A stretch of DNA of 64,000 nt, from NCBI GenBank assembly GCA_034509425.1, contig JAVTVJ010000070.1, positions 1,240,001 through 1,304,000 of the forward strand, in the 5' to 3' direction. Of the stretch, positions 51,701 through 61,901 are shown piece after piece. The translations under genes were made by a program, and so were the position numbers. The notes under the pieces are model-generated. The model saw nothing but the letters and a program-made list of their open reading frames with translations. It did not search any database and was not told the DNA's origin. Source of the DNA: Eopsaltria australis (lineage: Eukaryota > Chordata > Aves > Passeriformes > Petroicidae). The first letter of the stretch is position 1; each line of letters starts with the position of its first letter.

Positions 51701-54700
51701 ACAATTTCTAATTAAAACTTTAAAAAAAAACCCAATAAGGTCAAAATCTATTGAAGGTAATTTGCAAAGAAATAAAGTAATTTCATATTAAAATGAAGGT
51801 TTTACACAAAATACTTCCTTTATCAAACCCACCTAATTAAAAATTGAGAGTGATATAATCTCTTTATCCAAATAGTAAAAGCACAAAATCTATGTAGGTT
51901 TTAAATTTTATTATGTTTATATATAAACCTGCAGACACATATGATGAAGTGACTTTTAAATCCCACCTAATTAATTTAAGCAATATATAATTTTATGAGT
52001 AGCATATTGAAATGAAAGGTGGAAGACTATTTGAAATTAAAACAGATACTTCAATTAAAAAAAAAAGCAATATTCTCACTGGATGGATACCATCTCTCAT
52101 TTCATTCAACTCAATGCATTTCTATAAGAGCTATAAGATAAAATGACTAATAGAAATGAAGAGGACTGCCAAAAGTCAAATTGCTTCACTGGAAGCTTCT
52201 TAGCAAAATGACAACATCCAGTTCTAGATAATTAAATCTTATTTTGTAGGAATGTCACTGAATGATGTTAATTTGCCTTTAGGTACTGTGCTTTTGGTTG
52301 AACACAGTAACAAAAATTTATTTGGGCACTTTTTGTTTGCCTTAGAAATGGTTCAGCATTGTCTAATTAAAATGAAAAGCTGAGACTAGGAGAGAACAAC
52401 ATTTTAGTCTTACAGAGGGAAATCACTAGTGCAGCTGTTCCAGGGATCAAGCAAGATTTCACCACATGAGACTTCTTTTTTGGTTCTGAACCTTAAAGAG
52501 CCTTAACAGAGAGGTACAGAGGGAAAGTCTTCTGTTGTTAGACAACCTGAAGCTTAGCTTCTTCAGAATTTACTGATTTTCTCAAAATGAGTTAGGGTGC
52601 TTATTCCCTGCCAGTCTTGTTGCATGTTTGGTGATTCAAAGCAGTCTACCAGCTTCCAGTCTAGTTGTGCTCCTGGTCAGCTTTCTCTCCTTTGTTTCAG
52701 CGTCAACATTGTCCATTGTTTTGAAAGGTTCTTTCCTCACCTGTTATTTATTCTCTCTAGTGTGTTTAGCATCTGTTTTCTTAAAAAAATCCAACCAAAT
52801 TCTTTTAGATGCCACAGATTCACTTTCCAGTCTCCTAATTCTCGCCACTGGTTCCAGCCTTGTCTTGAGTGTAGGTAATCAGTCTTGACATAAAACTTTG
52901 TTTCTTTTGAGGCATTGCAAGTACTCATGTCATGGATAGATGCTGGCAGGAAGTTTGATATTAGGAATGCCTTGTTCTTTCCTGCCTTCAGTGAAAGGTA
53001 CAGTTTGGTAGCCAGACGGCTGTCCTTTCCTGATGTGTGTGGCAGTGACTCTTGCTTGGTTCCTCTGGTTGTTCAGCTCTTGGAGTACTAAGGATGTGAA
53101 CTATTCCTTCTAGTCAGAGCCTTTTTTTTCCATGATGTTCCATAGCCACCTCTTTAACATGCTAAAAATTTAGTTGTTTAATCATGCTGCATTTTGTAGC
53201 AGAGAGAATGTTTCATTTTCTTTCTAGTGGAGTCTTCCATTATAAAGATACTATTTTGGTTCATCATAATATTTTTTTTCTCCCTGAAGTGCTTGACTTT
53301 TCAGAAAAGCTAGAGGAGAACTAATGTATTATCTTCAGGAAGAAGTTTTAAGTCACAGCTAAGATATTAATAGTTTTGTATGATTTCTTGGAACTTGCAT
53401 TTTTTGTTGTGAGGATACAGCTGTTGCAGTTTTGACTTTGTAACCTTTTGTTGTTTGTAGATGGTAGAGCCCGAATTCATCAGAGCACTCAAGTGCAGCC
53501 TTAAGTAAAGGGTGTGGGTGAGTTCATTATGTTTGTCTAGACTGTCCTTTGAAGGATGTCTCTAGACTGTCTGCAAAAACAGTTTCACTGCCCATAAGGA
53601 CAGCAAACCCTCAAAAATAACCCTAGAGCACAAGTGCCCAAGCACTCTCTCAGCGTTAGTATGTGGCAAGGTGTGTCCAGAATCTGTTTGCTGGGGATGT
53701 GGAGCATACCTGTAAGGCTCTGATGAGAATGGGCTGTCGAGGCACCCTTGGACACACAGTGGTCTCAGCAGTTTCTGAGACTACGCTTCTAAAAGCTGTG
53801 CAAACAAATTTGATTACAGTACTGAGTTCAGCTCCATTAAAAGTAGACTTCAGAGGTTTAAATGTAGACATGACACTCAAGGGGTGGAGAATGCTGTGGC
53901 CTTTAGGAAGTTATTTGATCTTTTTGCATGTGGTGAAGATGAAAAACATGGGTCGTTTTTATTATCTCTGTGATAACAGTCGTGACACCACTAAGAAGAC
54001 TCACATTGGTTTTCAGTACGAATTCAGCACTTTCCTCTCTTAAGTACTGTTGAAAATGTCATATACTGGTTTTGCTGTTACTGCCTGTGCTGTAAGAGTT
54101 CCTGCTGGCCAAAGAGGAGCAGGGGAACCTCTGTGAAACCCCGAGAGCTGGCTCAGGTGATGGCCAAGCCCAGCACAGGGTGGAATATGGTATCTGGCAA
54201 GCAGAAACTGGTCTTCTTAGTATGTGCCAAGGGTGGTAGCAGGCAACAGCATCTGGATCCTTAGAGAGAAAGCTTGTAAAGGTAGTTTGTATAGTTTGGC
54301 AGAGAGGTGAAAATTACTGTGCTGTGAGTCCACAGAACCATTTCACAAGAGATGGAAACCCAGTGACGGAGTTAGCTTGGGATCATTCTGTGACACTGAC
54401 CGTGCACTAGTAGTCCCCCAGTGCTTCAGGCAGTAGTGTAGGGGTGTGCCTCTTCCTTGGCAGCCTACTGTTGTCACTTGCAAGCCTCCTATCACTGTGG
54501 TCCCTGACAGTCACTGTCTGCTTGCATGTGTCTGTGGCATGGCCATGTCACAAACTGTGCTCATCAGACACGCAAAAGTTGTGTTCTGCTTCTGAAACAG
54601 AGGTTGCAGTGAATGTGAAGAAAAATCCACCCACTGCGTATACATAATGAGTTCTTTTTTGCAGTTTGGTAGTACCCCTTCAGATTTATTACTTTTCCAG

Positions 54701-57700
54701 TCAGAAGCACTGCTCACTTTACAGCTGATCTACATTTCTTACTGTTTTCTGGCAAGAGATTCCTTTTACTTAGAATTCATGTGATTCATGGGTTACAGGC
54801 TCATCTGTTGAAGTACACTATGTCTGCAGAGGCAGTTGTGACTGCCACCGTGCTTGTAACCTAATCTACATAAAACCACAGAAGAATCAGTGATTTGAAA
54901 GAAATTCCTACCTGCTGTTTGTACAAGATGACCATCTGTCTGGCAAATCCCTGTGTGGAAATCAAATACATCTGAGAAGAGCCAGACAACCTTCTGACAC
55001 CTGTTTCTCCAGCAGATGTAGTTGCTTCTTTTGCTTTTTTATTTTTTTCAGCAGGTGCTTTTGAGATTTGCTTTTGGATCTACCTTCAGCAGCTTTTGAA
55101 TCCTAGTCTAAGCACTGTGTACAATGCAGGATCATTCTGACCAAATCACCCTTTCTCTTTTTTGGCACAAATTTTGGGGAGTCCTAATTACACCTCGGGA
55201 AATACTTCTGAATCTGGCCACCTCAGTTCAGTTACAGAGACTGATAAATACCCAATTTCTTTAGTTCCAGAAAATGTCTTCAGAATTTCTGAAAAACACT
55301 GAGACAAACTGGCTTTTAAGATCAAGTAGCACCTTCTGTGTAAGAATCATCCCACATATATTCATGATCCTCCATGTAAATGGTTTCCAAGATGCAGGAG
55401 AAGATAGCAGATATGTCAAAGTGGTACTTTTTAAAGATAATCCTTTTGTCTGCTGGAAATTTTATATCGTTAAAAAGATACAGAGCATTCTGATGCCACA
55501 TTAGAATACAAATGCCTTTGGCACTCTGCTCTGAAACTGTGTTTGTACATGTCAGTTTGTCTATTGAGATCTTCCTATTCACAGATTGTCCTTAGTTTCT
55601 GTGTGACTCTCAGCTCTGCTGAGATTTCTGCAGCTCTAAGTGTGTGCACTTTTGTGCATGGTATGCAGCATGGAGCACTGGATTTCTTTGGTGGAGAACC
55701 AGGCATGATAATCCAAATAAACACAACCTTCTGTAGATGAATTGTATCTCATGTAACTGAAGTTTAGGTGTCATCCAGTGATTTATCCTTCCTAATGGAT
55801 TTGTTGGATCACTATGATACAAACATAATTTCCTACCTTTTGTGCGTCATAACCGTGTCCTCAGAATGGTGTTTGGAGATATACAATGCAGAACAGGGTG
55901 AATTATGCTTCAAATTATCAACCATCCTGTTTGACATTTAGTTAGTGCTGACAGGAATTGGGCATTTAGCAAAATGAAGCTTCTGCAGCAATCTTTCAAT
56001 AGGATTGTTTTATTTCAAAGTGGCTGTTGATCAGAAGTTTCTGGAGAAGAGCTGTAAAACAGACCATTGATTGCATTGACTGTTGTGCTCTGGCCAGCCA
56101 GATGTGAGTGGTGTATGTTCTGATTGTCATCCTCCCCGTAAATTATTGTCAAGGTACTGCCTCCTTGATGGAAAACCAGCAAGTAGTTACGATTTGAAGG
56201 CAAGAGGCACCTTGCTGTAAAGAGCCCCTGGGTTAGGCATGTCTGACAGGATGTGAATGGCTCCTTGGAGAGGAGTAAGTCATTCGTACTTCATTAGTCC
56301 CACAGGCCTGGACACATTTGCAGAACTAAAGATGTTCTGTGAATATGCAGGCAGTTGCACTTTTTCAAAGTATATCCCTATCTGGAAACATTCCATGAAA
56401 GATTGCCCTCCTGCAGTTTCTACCTTCCTTTTGTGACAGTTCTTGATTGGCTGAAATAGTTTATAATTTTTTTCTTGGCCATTTTGTTGGTGTGTGCTGT
56501 ACGACCCTATGCATCAAGTGGTGCTTTGCAGATTACATCTAGGCTGCTGGGTGCTTCTATATGGCCTCCTCTCTTGTCTCCAGAGGAGGCAAAATAGGTC
56601 TGTTTGCACAAAGCACCATGTCAGACCATTTGGTTGCCTATTTTTGAGCCTTTGATCCCACTGGCACAGACCTGAAGCTGCCTTTATTGCATCCACATAG
56701 GAGGAGGAAGAGAGAAGGAAGAGGAGGAGGTGTAGCTGGAAAGGATGTCCCTGTTTGTTACCTGTATGGTCAAATGGGAGATGCTACTGCTGCTGTGAGG
56801 ATCCTGATTTTGATCTAAGTGACTACCATGGCTGCCTGTGCTGTGTCACCTGTTGAATTAAGCTTCAAATGAAAGGCATTAATTTAGTAAGTGTGTGTAA
56901 CTAAGAGAAGTTTCTTCACTGAAAAGGTTCTGACATATGCCATGAAAACAAAAGGGACCGTGCATCAGCTACACCTGTTTACACCTCTTTCCTTCTTCCT
57001 CAATGGTGCAACTCTGGGCAGCATAGGAGGTGGCTTACTGCATTGTTTGTGCATATGATCAACCAGGCAAAGCCAAAATGAGGACACACAAGGAATTTGG
57101 CAATTGTATTCCAGGACAGAGTGGCTGCTCTCCTCAAACTGCCAAACCCTCTGGCATATTCTTGTGACTTAGAAATTGAAAATGCGTATCAGAATCTTTT
57201 CCTGGTGAGTTATCTGCCCCTTGTGATTTTCAGCAAGTAAAAAAGAAAAGCCATTGCTTCAATACAGATATGCTATCCTTACATTTAAGTTCCCAGAAGG
57301 CCTCTGACTATGTGACAAGAATTACTGTCATGGATATTGCATAACAGTTTATGCATAATGTTTAATGCAGTCTCAGTTTTATGAAATATGGATAATATTG
57401 GAGACATTTTGAGTAGTAGTTTAGATTTACACTTTCTTTTTAAGGTGGAGACAAGGGACATTTTTAGTGCTCTTCAATGACACTGGAAGAGTTGAGAATG
57501 TTACTATTAAAAATGAATAAAATCCATAGAAGTGGAAAGAGGAAAATACATTGCACAGATGGATTATGGGCAAATCATAAATGTTTAAAGCATTTCTGGA
57601 GGTTAGAAATGCTGTGCCTTGATCTGAATAGCATAGCTATCTCAGCACACTTCCTCCACACTTACTCTGTCCAAGGTGTGTTGGTCCTTGGTGTGGAAGG

Positions 57701-60671
57701 TTGGAAGTCAGCTGAGAGGACACAATTTTGAATAATCTTACTTGTTGTTAAAGGTTTATTATTAAGATGAAGGCGTTCAGGAAAAAAAGGTTACTTGATG
57801 CATTGTGCTACATATGTTAAGGATCAGCTCAAATTGTATGTATTTGTTTTGTGACACGCAGGACAGCTTTCCAGCTCGGTTTGGAGGAATACATTTCGTC
57901 AATCAGCCGTGGTATATCCATGCCCTCTACACAGTTATCCGGCCCTTTCTAAAGGAGAAGACACGAAAAAGGGTATTCTTCTTTTTAATTGTCCATTTCC
58001 TGGCAGTTTTTGTCAGCAGATACATCATACTCTAATAAAGTAGATTAACATGGGATATCAGCTTGCTATTGGTGGAAAATGTTCAAACATATCTGTGTTG
58101 TAAAGGGTACCTTCAACTGTTTTAGAAACTTATACAACATTATCCTTTAAGGACACAGTCAAGCAGTGTGCTTAAATGTATTTTAAAATGTAAGCATATG
58201 TTTGCTCGTGGGTGTTATATAAAAAATATTGCCAACATTACAGTTTCTATTAAGATTGTATTCAATTCCATTCTATTTAATTTCTGTTAAAATTATTTGT
58301 GTCTTTCTTTTAAAAACAGAGTTATTGAGTTCAAAGTCCTTTCCTAGTATGATTTCCTTGACATTAGCATGAACTAAAATACCCAGCTGGCATCTAGTAG
58401 TATTAGTTTGCAAATACTAATTTGAATGAAAGCCAATAAAAGGGAATTTGTGTGCATGCATCTGTGCATAAGCATGAGCAGCCTCCGAGATGTTGCTGAA
58501 TTTGTACCATTTGCATCAGTGCAATTAAATTAGAGCTTGGTGGTGATAGCATATAGAATGCTATTATTTCTGTAGCAGGAACTTTGTCTTGCAGGAAAAC
58601 ACAATCAGCATCATGTACAAAGGCACTACAAAGATGATTTGTGTTTTAATGGAATCAGCTCCCTAAGCAGCTCTGTATTTTTTCTCCTCAAGCACACACC
58701 ACAAGGCCACAATGATCCTTGGTGTTGAGCTGTTTTTTACTGGCAGATTATGCGTGAGAGGCCTCTGGTATTTACAGATTTTGAACTATAGATCAGAAAG
58801 CCTTTTATGTAATATCTGTTATAAATATGCAAATGAAGCCTCATTTTGCAGGATTCAGTTGCACTCTGTTGACTGCAGCTTCTGCAAGGAGCATTGTAGT
58901 GCTAGATGTGTCTGAGGCCTTTTCGACTCAATGGGAGTAAAGCGCAGCTCATAGGAGTGTTACAGCATTAAAAATAAGTGACAAGGCAGTTGAACACGAA
59001 GGCTTATCAGTTTGTATCTAAATTTTTATTTACACACCTGAATCAATGGCATATATTTTCAGAAATGCTGACTTCTTGCAACTGTTTTTTGTCAATACTG
59101 AATACTATAAAAAGTAGTCTAGTGGTTAAATATTGATTTACAGTTCTAAACTTAGTGTCAAAATGTGAAAGTTGTGACCAGCACATAAAATTTAAAATCA
59201 GCTTTAAAAAATTATTAGATGCCGAACAAAAGATTGGGAAAAAAACCCCAAACCCAACAGAATTCTCTTTAGATTTTTTAATCGGGTCTATTATTTATCG
59301 GTTGTTTTTATCCTGAATTATTATATATTTTTTAATTTGTCATATTGATTTGCAACTGATAGTTATATTCAGATAAATGCAGTACTAGGTGTATATAAAA
59401 AACAATTGCTAAGAAGTGAAACACTTAGCTGTAAAGTCACCATAAAGCAAATAACTTTGACCATTAATAAATGTTCTTTCACAAAAGGATAAATTCCTTT
59501 CTGAGATGGCAGGAAATCATTGGTTTTACATGGTCGTATTATTAACTTTCCTGGGTCCACAGCTGACTGGAAGGTGGTCTGAAGTAAGCAATAAAAGACA
59601 AGCATATATTTGGTCTTTGTCTTTCTGCCTTTTGAATTTAACTCTTGATAAATCATGCTAAGGGTATAGCTGCCCAGAGAAGTCCCTGCAAGGTAAAGTG
59701 GAATGTGAAAGATCTCTGAGTGGAAACAATAAAGTTAAACATAAACATAAATACAAGTATTCATATCATATTAACGTACGGATATATAAAGTATATATGA
59801 GTATCAGTCTACCAAAACATTGATGGAAAATACCAGATAATCAGTCCATCAGCTGTTCCCTCAGTGTTGCCATTGCAGTTATTTTACTGTTACTACTTAC
59901 TTCATGTATTGCCAAGTATAAACGGCAGTTACTGGTATGACTAGATTAAGGAAGAAAATATTTCCAGCACTGTTATCATTACACTGCACAATTTACCTTA
60001 TTTATAGAACTTATGGCTGGATGCTGAAAGTCAATATATATTCCTTGTTGTATATGTGAATATTATTTTTATTTATTTATAATAAACTTATTCAGTTAAT
60101 TAATAGAATTAGGGAGAGCAATTGACAAGAGATTAACAGGGCAGTTTGTCTACCTAATATAGTGTCCATCTAGCTATGAGACATCAGTTCTTACCCTCCC
60201 TAAGTCCCTTTCCCTGCAAACATTGTAAGTTATTCACGCTTTTATCACTGTGGAGATTTACGAAGGTGGTATGACCATGCTTAAGGCAGAGGTGATGTGT
60301 GCCATCCTCTGCACCTCTGTTAGCCCAACACAACCAGAATGTTTAAGTTGTACAATATCCTCCTACTTCCTCCTACTAATGATGCTGACATTTGGGCTTT
60401 GATGGTTTTTGGTGATACCCCTATGTTTTTACCTGCATGTGTACATACAGATATTCCTGCATGGTAACAACCTCAACAGTCTGCATCAGCTCATACACCC
60501 CGAGATCCTGCCTTCAGAGTTTGGAGGAATGTTGCCCCCCTATGACATGGGGACATGGGCAAGAACACTGCTTGACCATGAATACGACGATGACAGTGAA
60601 TGCAATGCGGACTCCTACAACACTCCTGCTAAAGATATAGAAAAGGACCTCTCTCCCAAATCCATGAAAAG
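18407..60671 (+). CDS. Clavesin-2 gene, four of the coding exons (3' end outside window)
   Basis: Joined exons 18407-18795, 27297-27471, 57862-57972 and 60451-60671 encode residues 1-299 of clavesin-2, whose usual length is 327. Family knowledge: clavesin-2 is a neuron-enriched Sec14-type CRAL-TRIO protein that binds phosphatidylinositol 3,5-bisphosphate, associates with clathrin and AP-1 on trans-Golgi/endosomal vesicles, and affects late endosome and lysosome shape. The CRAL-TRIO N-terminal helical region falls in exon 1, and the lipid-binding fold (about residues 96-257) spans all four exons. It is CLVS2 rather than CLVS1 because the protein starts at [15 protein letters not shown] without the longer CLVS1 N-terminus and has YTLVDIL and the acidic DHEYDDDSE stretch. 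All junctions are GT-AG and keep frame. The final 28 or so residues, expected to include a C-terminal clathrin-box-like motif, lie past position 64000. Confidence 0.95.
18796..27296 (+). other. CLVS2 intron 1 (8,501 nt, phase 2)
   Basis: Starts GTAAAA and ends with TTCCCATTCTCAG; a CCTAAC branch-site match lies at 27267-27272, about 25 nt before the AG. It is AT-rich and non-coding. It holds a T12 tract at 22788-22799, an AATAAA at 19414-19419 and one antisense CR1 fragment at 26612-26724. ORFs up to 131 codons near the 5' end overlap the CpG island edge and lack domains. No RNA gene recognised. Confidence 0.9.
26612..26724 (-). mobile_element. CR1 LINE 3' end, antisense to CLVS2
   Basis: The plus strand reads 'atcctagaatcctagagtgg', then 'tttgggttggaaagaacctc', 'aaagatcatctagttctaac', 'ccccctgccatgagcagggg' and 'cactagaccag'. 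This is the reverse complement of a CR1 3' end. The element is severely 5'-truncated. It lies about 570 bp upstream of coding exon 2. Confidence 0.85.
27297..27471 (+). CDS. CLVS2 coding exon 2 (end of codon 130 to residue 188)
   Basis: 175 nt between the acceptor TCTCAG (27291-27296) and the donor CAG|GTAATA (27472). It completes Arg130 and encodes 58 residues from [10 protein letters not shown] to RLAIEGLQ, part of the CRAL-TRIO lipid-binding fold, including the core strand [13 protein letters not shown] and the [13 protein letters not shown] helix that shapes the ligand cavity in this family. The exon is closely similar to mammalian clavesin-2 as I remember it. No frameshift or stop. Reading through the donor would add only eight residues before TAA at 27496-27498. 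Confidence 0.97.
30485..30600 (-). repeat. CR1-type LINE 3' fragment, antisense, diverged
   Basis: The plus strand shows 'ttacaggataattcagcttg', then 'gaaaagacctcaggagcttg', an AACCTCCCCC segment and 'aaagcagggtccctgttgag', matching the order of the reverse complement of a CR1 3' end. It is clearly older than the copy at 26612-26724. Confidence 0.65.
31203..31217. repeat. T15 tract
   Basis: Uninterrupted T15 on the sense strand of intron 2. It is one of six sense-strand T tracts of 13 nt or more in this intron. Confidence 0.8.
31770..31800. repeat. T17 tract ending in an acceptor-like CAG
   Basis: T17 (31770-31786) is followed by 'cttttctgtaacag', so the tract resembles a strong 3' splice site with AG at 31799-31800. 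A 127-codon plus-strand ORF starts 41 nt later at 31842, but the minus strand is also open over most of it and no downstream donor is evident. Confidence 0.6.
32538..32554. repeat. T17 tract
   Basis: Uninterrupted T17 in intron 2, sense strand. It has no associated repeat body that I could recognise. Confidence 0.8.
34222..34237. repeat. T16 tract
   Basis: Uninterrupted T16 in intron 2, preceded by an A/G-rich stretch. It has no recognised repeat body. Confidence 0.8.
39099..39137. other. Perfect 11-bp inverted repeat with 17-nt loop
   Basis: ATGTAGCACCA (39099-39109) and TGGTGCTACAT (39127-39137) are exact reverse complements separated by 17 nt containing 'ctagctaagcatattaa'. The surroundings (about 39070-39240) are rich in TAATTA/TTAATT cores, including 'cttaattagctag'. 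This could be a transcription-factor-bound palindrome within a conserved intronic enhancer or an RNA hairpin; conservation cannot be judged here. Confidence 0.6.
40511..40528. repeat. T14 tract ending in ACAG
   Basis: T14 (40511-40524) followed directly by ACAG, again resembling a splice acceptor. No plausible exon follows: the ORF crossing it ends soon after, at 40547. Confidence 0.7.
41371..41385. repeat. (TCCTG)3 microsatellite
   Basis: Three exact tandem copies of TCCTG, plus a partial copy. A short pentanucleotide repeat with no gene association beyond being intronic. Confidence 0.8.
42671..42692. other. GC-rich hairpin with CpG-containing stem
   Basis: CCGAAGC (42672-42678) pairs with GCTTCGG (42685-42691) around a 6-nt loop, and the flanking T42671-A42692 adds an eighth pair. 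It is in a locally GC-rich stretch (42660-42780) within an AT-rich intron. The 83-codon ORF across it has no recognisable domain. Confidence 0.5.
46164..46176. repeat. T13 tract
   Basis: Uninterrupted T13 in intron 2 on the sense strand. Confidence 0.75.
47565..47700. other. Intronic CpG-rich patch
   Basis: About seven CpG dinucleotides occur within roughly 100 bp, including a 'ggcacggcacggtgcc' segment that is partly self-complementary (GGCAC-G-GTGCC). The surrounding intron is AT-rich and almost free of CpG. It could be an orphan mini CpG island or the remnant of a GC-rich repeat. The 75-codon ORF crossing it is not recognisable. Confidence 0.4.
48801..49096 (-). mobile_element. CR1 LINE internal/3' ORF fragment, antisense to CLVS2
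   Basis: The plus strand contains 'tgatcctatcactgagcacc', 'actgaaaagagcctagctcc', 'gctctctcagtctctgtcca', 'gagagatgctccaatccctg' and 'actgggaagcccagcactgg' in that order. This matches the reverse complement of the region just upstream of the CR1 3' UTR. It lacks the terminal octamer repeats, so it is a fragment from further 5' in the element than the copies at 26612 and 30485. Confidence 0.8.
51600..52180. other. A-rich, TAATTA-containing intronic block
   Basis: A-rich on the sense strand, in contrast to the T-rich tracts elsewhere in intron 2. The 12-mer CCCACCTAATTA occurs twice, at 51828 and 51962, 134 bp apart. Similar CATATTAAAATGAAGGT / CATATTGAAATGAAAGGT segments flank them. It may be a diverged repeat or a homeodomain-bound element; neither is established. 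Confidence 0.35.
57862..57972 (+). CDS. CLVS2 coding exon 3 (residues 189-225)
   Basis: 111 nt (37 codons) after the acceptor ACACGCAG (57861), from DSFPARFGG through [20 protein letters not shown] to EKTRKR. It belongs to the CRAL-TRIO fold; the basic KEKTRKR stretch corresponds to the region that in the related TTPA binds phosphoinositide head groups (family knowledge and inference). Frame fixes the exon end after AGG at 57970-57972, giving the donor AGG|GTATTC, which is a poor match at +4 to +6. Read-through adds a hydrophobic tail and meets a poly(A) signal. Confidence 0.96.
57973..60450 (+). other. CLVS2 intron 3 (2,478 nt, phase 0)
   Basis: Begins with the weak donor GTATTC and ends 'gtgtacatacag'. 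Its first 63 nt stay open in the CLVS2 frame until TAA at 58033-58035. It is AT-rich and otherwise non-coding. It includes an octamer-like ATTTGCAT near 58508 and a stretch with few CpGs at about 58440-58700 that could be a conserved non-coding element. No RNA gene or repeat recognised. Confidence 0.85.
58034..58039 (+). terminator. Candidate intronic poly(A) signal AATAAA
   Basis: The hexamer overlaps the last two bases of the in-frame stop (TAA, 58033-58035) reached by reading through the exon-3 donor. T/G-rich sequence such as 'ttgctattggtgg' follows at about 58060-58075, where a downstream element would be expected. It may be used for a short isoform, but a chance AATAAA in AT-rich DNA is common. 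Confidence 0.35.
60451..60671 (+). CDS. CLVS2 coding exon 4 (residues 226-298 plus two bases of codon 299)
   Basis: 221 nt after the acceptor CATACAG (60450). It starts with [20 protein letters not shown], the conserved end of the CRAL-TRIO domain, and continues through [20 protein letters not shown] to an acidic linker (DHEYDDDSE) and SPKSMK. The donor AG|GTGAGT at 60672 is a perfect consensus; Arg299 is split as AG|N. Intron retention would give AGG TGA, stopping after residue 299. The linker after DDDSE differs at several positions from the mammalian sequence as I recall it, while the domain part looks near-identical. Confidence 0.96.
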
Positions 60672-61901
60672 GTGAGTTAAAGGTACTGTTGTCTTCTAGT
60701 ATTACCATAAAGTATCGCCTTCTTCCTTCTTTATGAAGCTATAGGTAATTCAGTCTATTTTATATGACAACAACTGGGTATTTTTCCCTTTCTTAAAAAG
60801 ATCTGTGTTGATGAAAGATCATGGCCTCGATTATTACCCACGTGAGTTGTGAACTCAGTGCAGCTGTTTATTTCTGTGGTGTCATATAGGCTGTGTACAC
60901 ACTACTGTCTTTGGAATAAGCTGCTATCCCACCTCAGCCTACAGTACTTATTAGAGAAACAGTGTTAGCTGGAGTGAGCCTCTGTGCAGAGGGTAAATTG
61001 GGGCCAATTATCTTTCTGAGGGATGATGTTAGCTCTTATCTTCCTCCATCTCATAGTCCACTACCTGGTATCCACCAGCCTATAGGTGCCAGGACCTTTA
61101 CAGCATCTGAACCGTCAGTCACAGGGACTGCATGCCTGAGAAAATACGAGGAGAACCAGGACCAAAATCAGTGCCAAATGTTATACTTGAGTCTGATAAA
61201 CATCCTGGCATTCTGATATTCTTCTCTTAGAGAAGGTACAGTGTAATTGCTTGCTGCATTTTACCATTCAGAATGAAGTACAGGAAGAGCTCAGTTACCT
61301 CTCCAGTAACTCTGGAAGCAGTGAGGTCAATAACTTGGGAGACGTGAATCTGATCAAGCTTGCCAGGGCAGTAGGAGAGAAAAGGGTAAGGATTACAACT
61401 GCGACGGGAAAGGTAGCAGAAAGGGCAGCAGAAAGGGCAGCAAAAGTCAGAGTGCAGCTCATAGGGGGCAGGCCTAGCAATGGATCAGAAAAGAACAAAC
61501 AAGGCAGAAACCAATATATAAAGTCATTAAGTTAGGATATACTAGGCTGGGAACCCAGTTTCAGGAGACAGCATGTGATGCAAAAGGGAAAGAAACTCGG
61601 GAAACAGATCAAACAGGGTAAAATATTTTCAGATTTCTTAGACAGGAAGATGATTTTGGCTGGAAAATATTGCCCAGACTGGGAAGAACAGTGTGGTTTA
61701 AAAGGGAGATATTTTTGTGGAAACAGAGGAGACAATATAAGATTGCTATAGGAAATAAGAAAAGAAAAAAGCAATAAAGTTTAAGGATTTTGTGTTGAAA
61801 AAAACCTACACTCTATTGAAAGTGGGAAATAGAAAGAAACTGGATAGGAAAGAGCTAGGATAGGAGTCTGAAAAAGGTTCTGAAACTATATGACAAGGGT
61901 G

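Larger units (their letters stand above)
27472..57861 (+). other. CLVS2 intron 2 (30,390 nt, phase 0)
   Basis: The longest intron, bounded by GTAATA and GACACGCAG. It is AT-rich with few CpGs, and no convincing exon or RNA gene was found. It contains antisense CR1 fragments at 30485-30600 and 48801-49096, and sense-strand poly-T tracts at 31203-31217, 31770-31786, 32538-32554, 34222-34237, 40511-40524 and 46164-46176. Also present are a hairpin at 39099-39137, a GC hairpin at 42671-42692, a (TCCTG)3 run at 41371-41385, a CpG-rich patch at about 47565-47700 and an A-rich block at 51600-52180. The many 60-137 codon ORFs, often open on both strands, look like chance. Confidence 0.85.

Noticed and set aside
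57970..57975. Alternative exon-3 end one base earlier (AAAAAG|GGTATT)
   Set aside because: It would lack a GT donor and break the frame with exon 4 (ATA TTC CTG CAT). Only AGG|GTATTC keeps the family sequence KRIFLHGNN.
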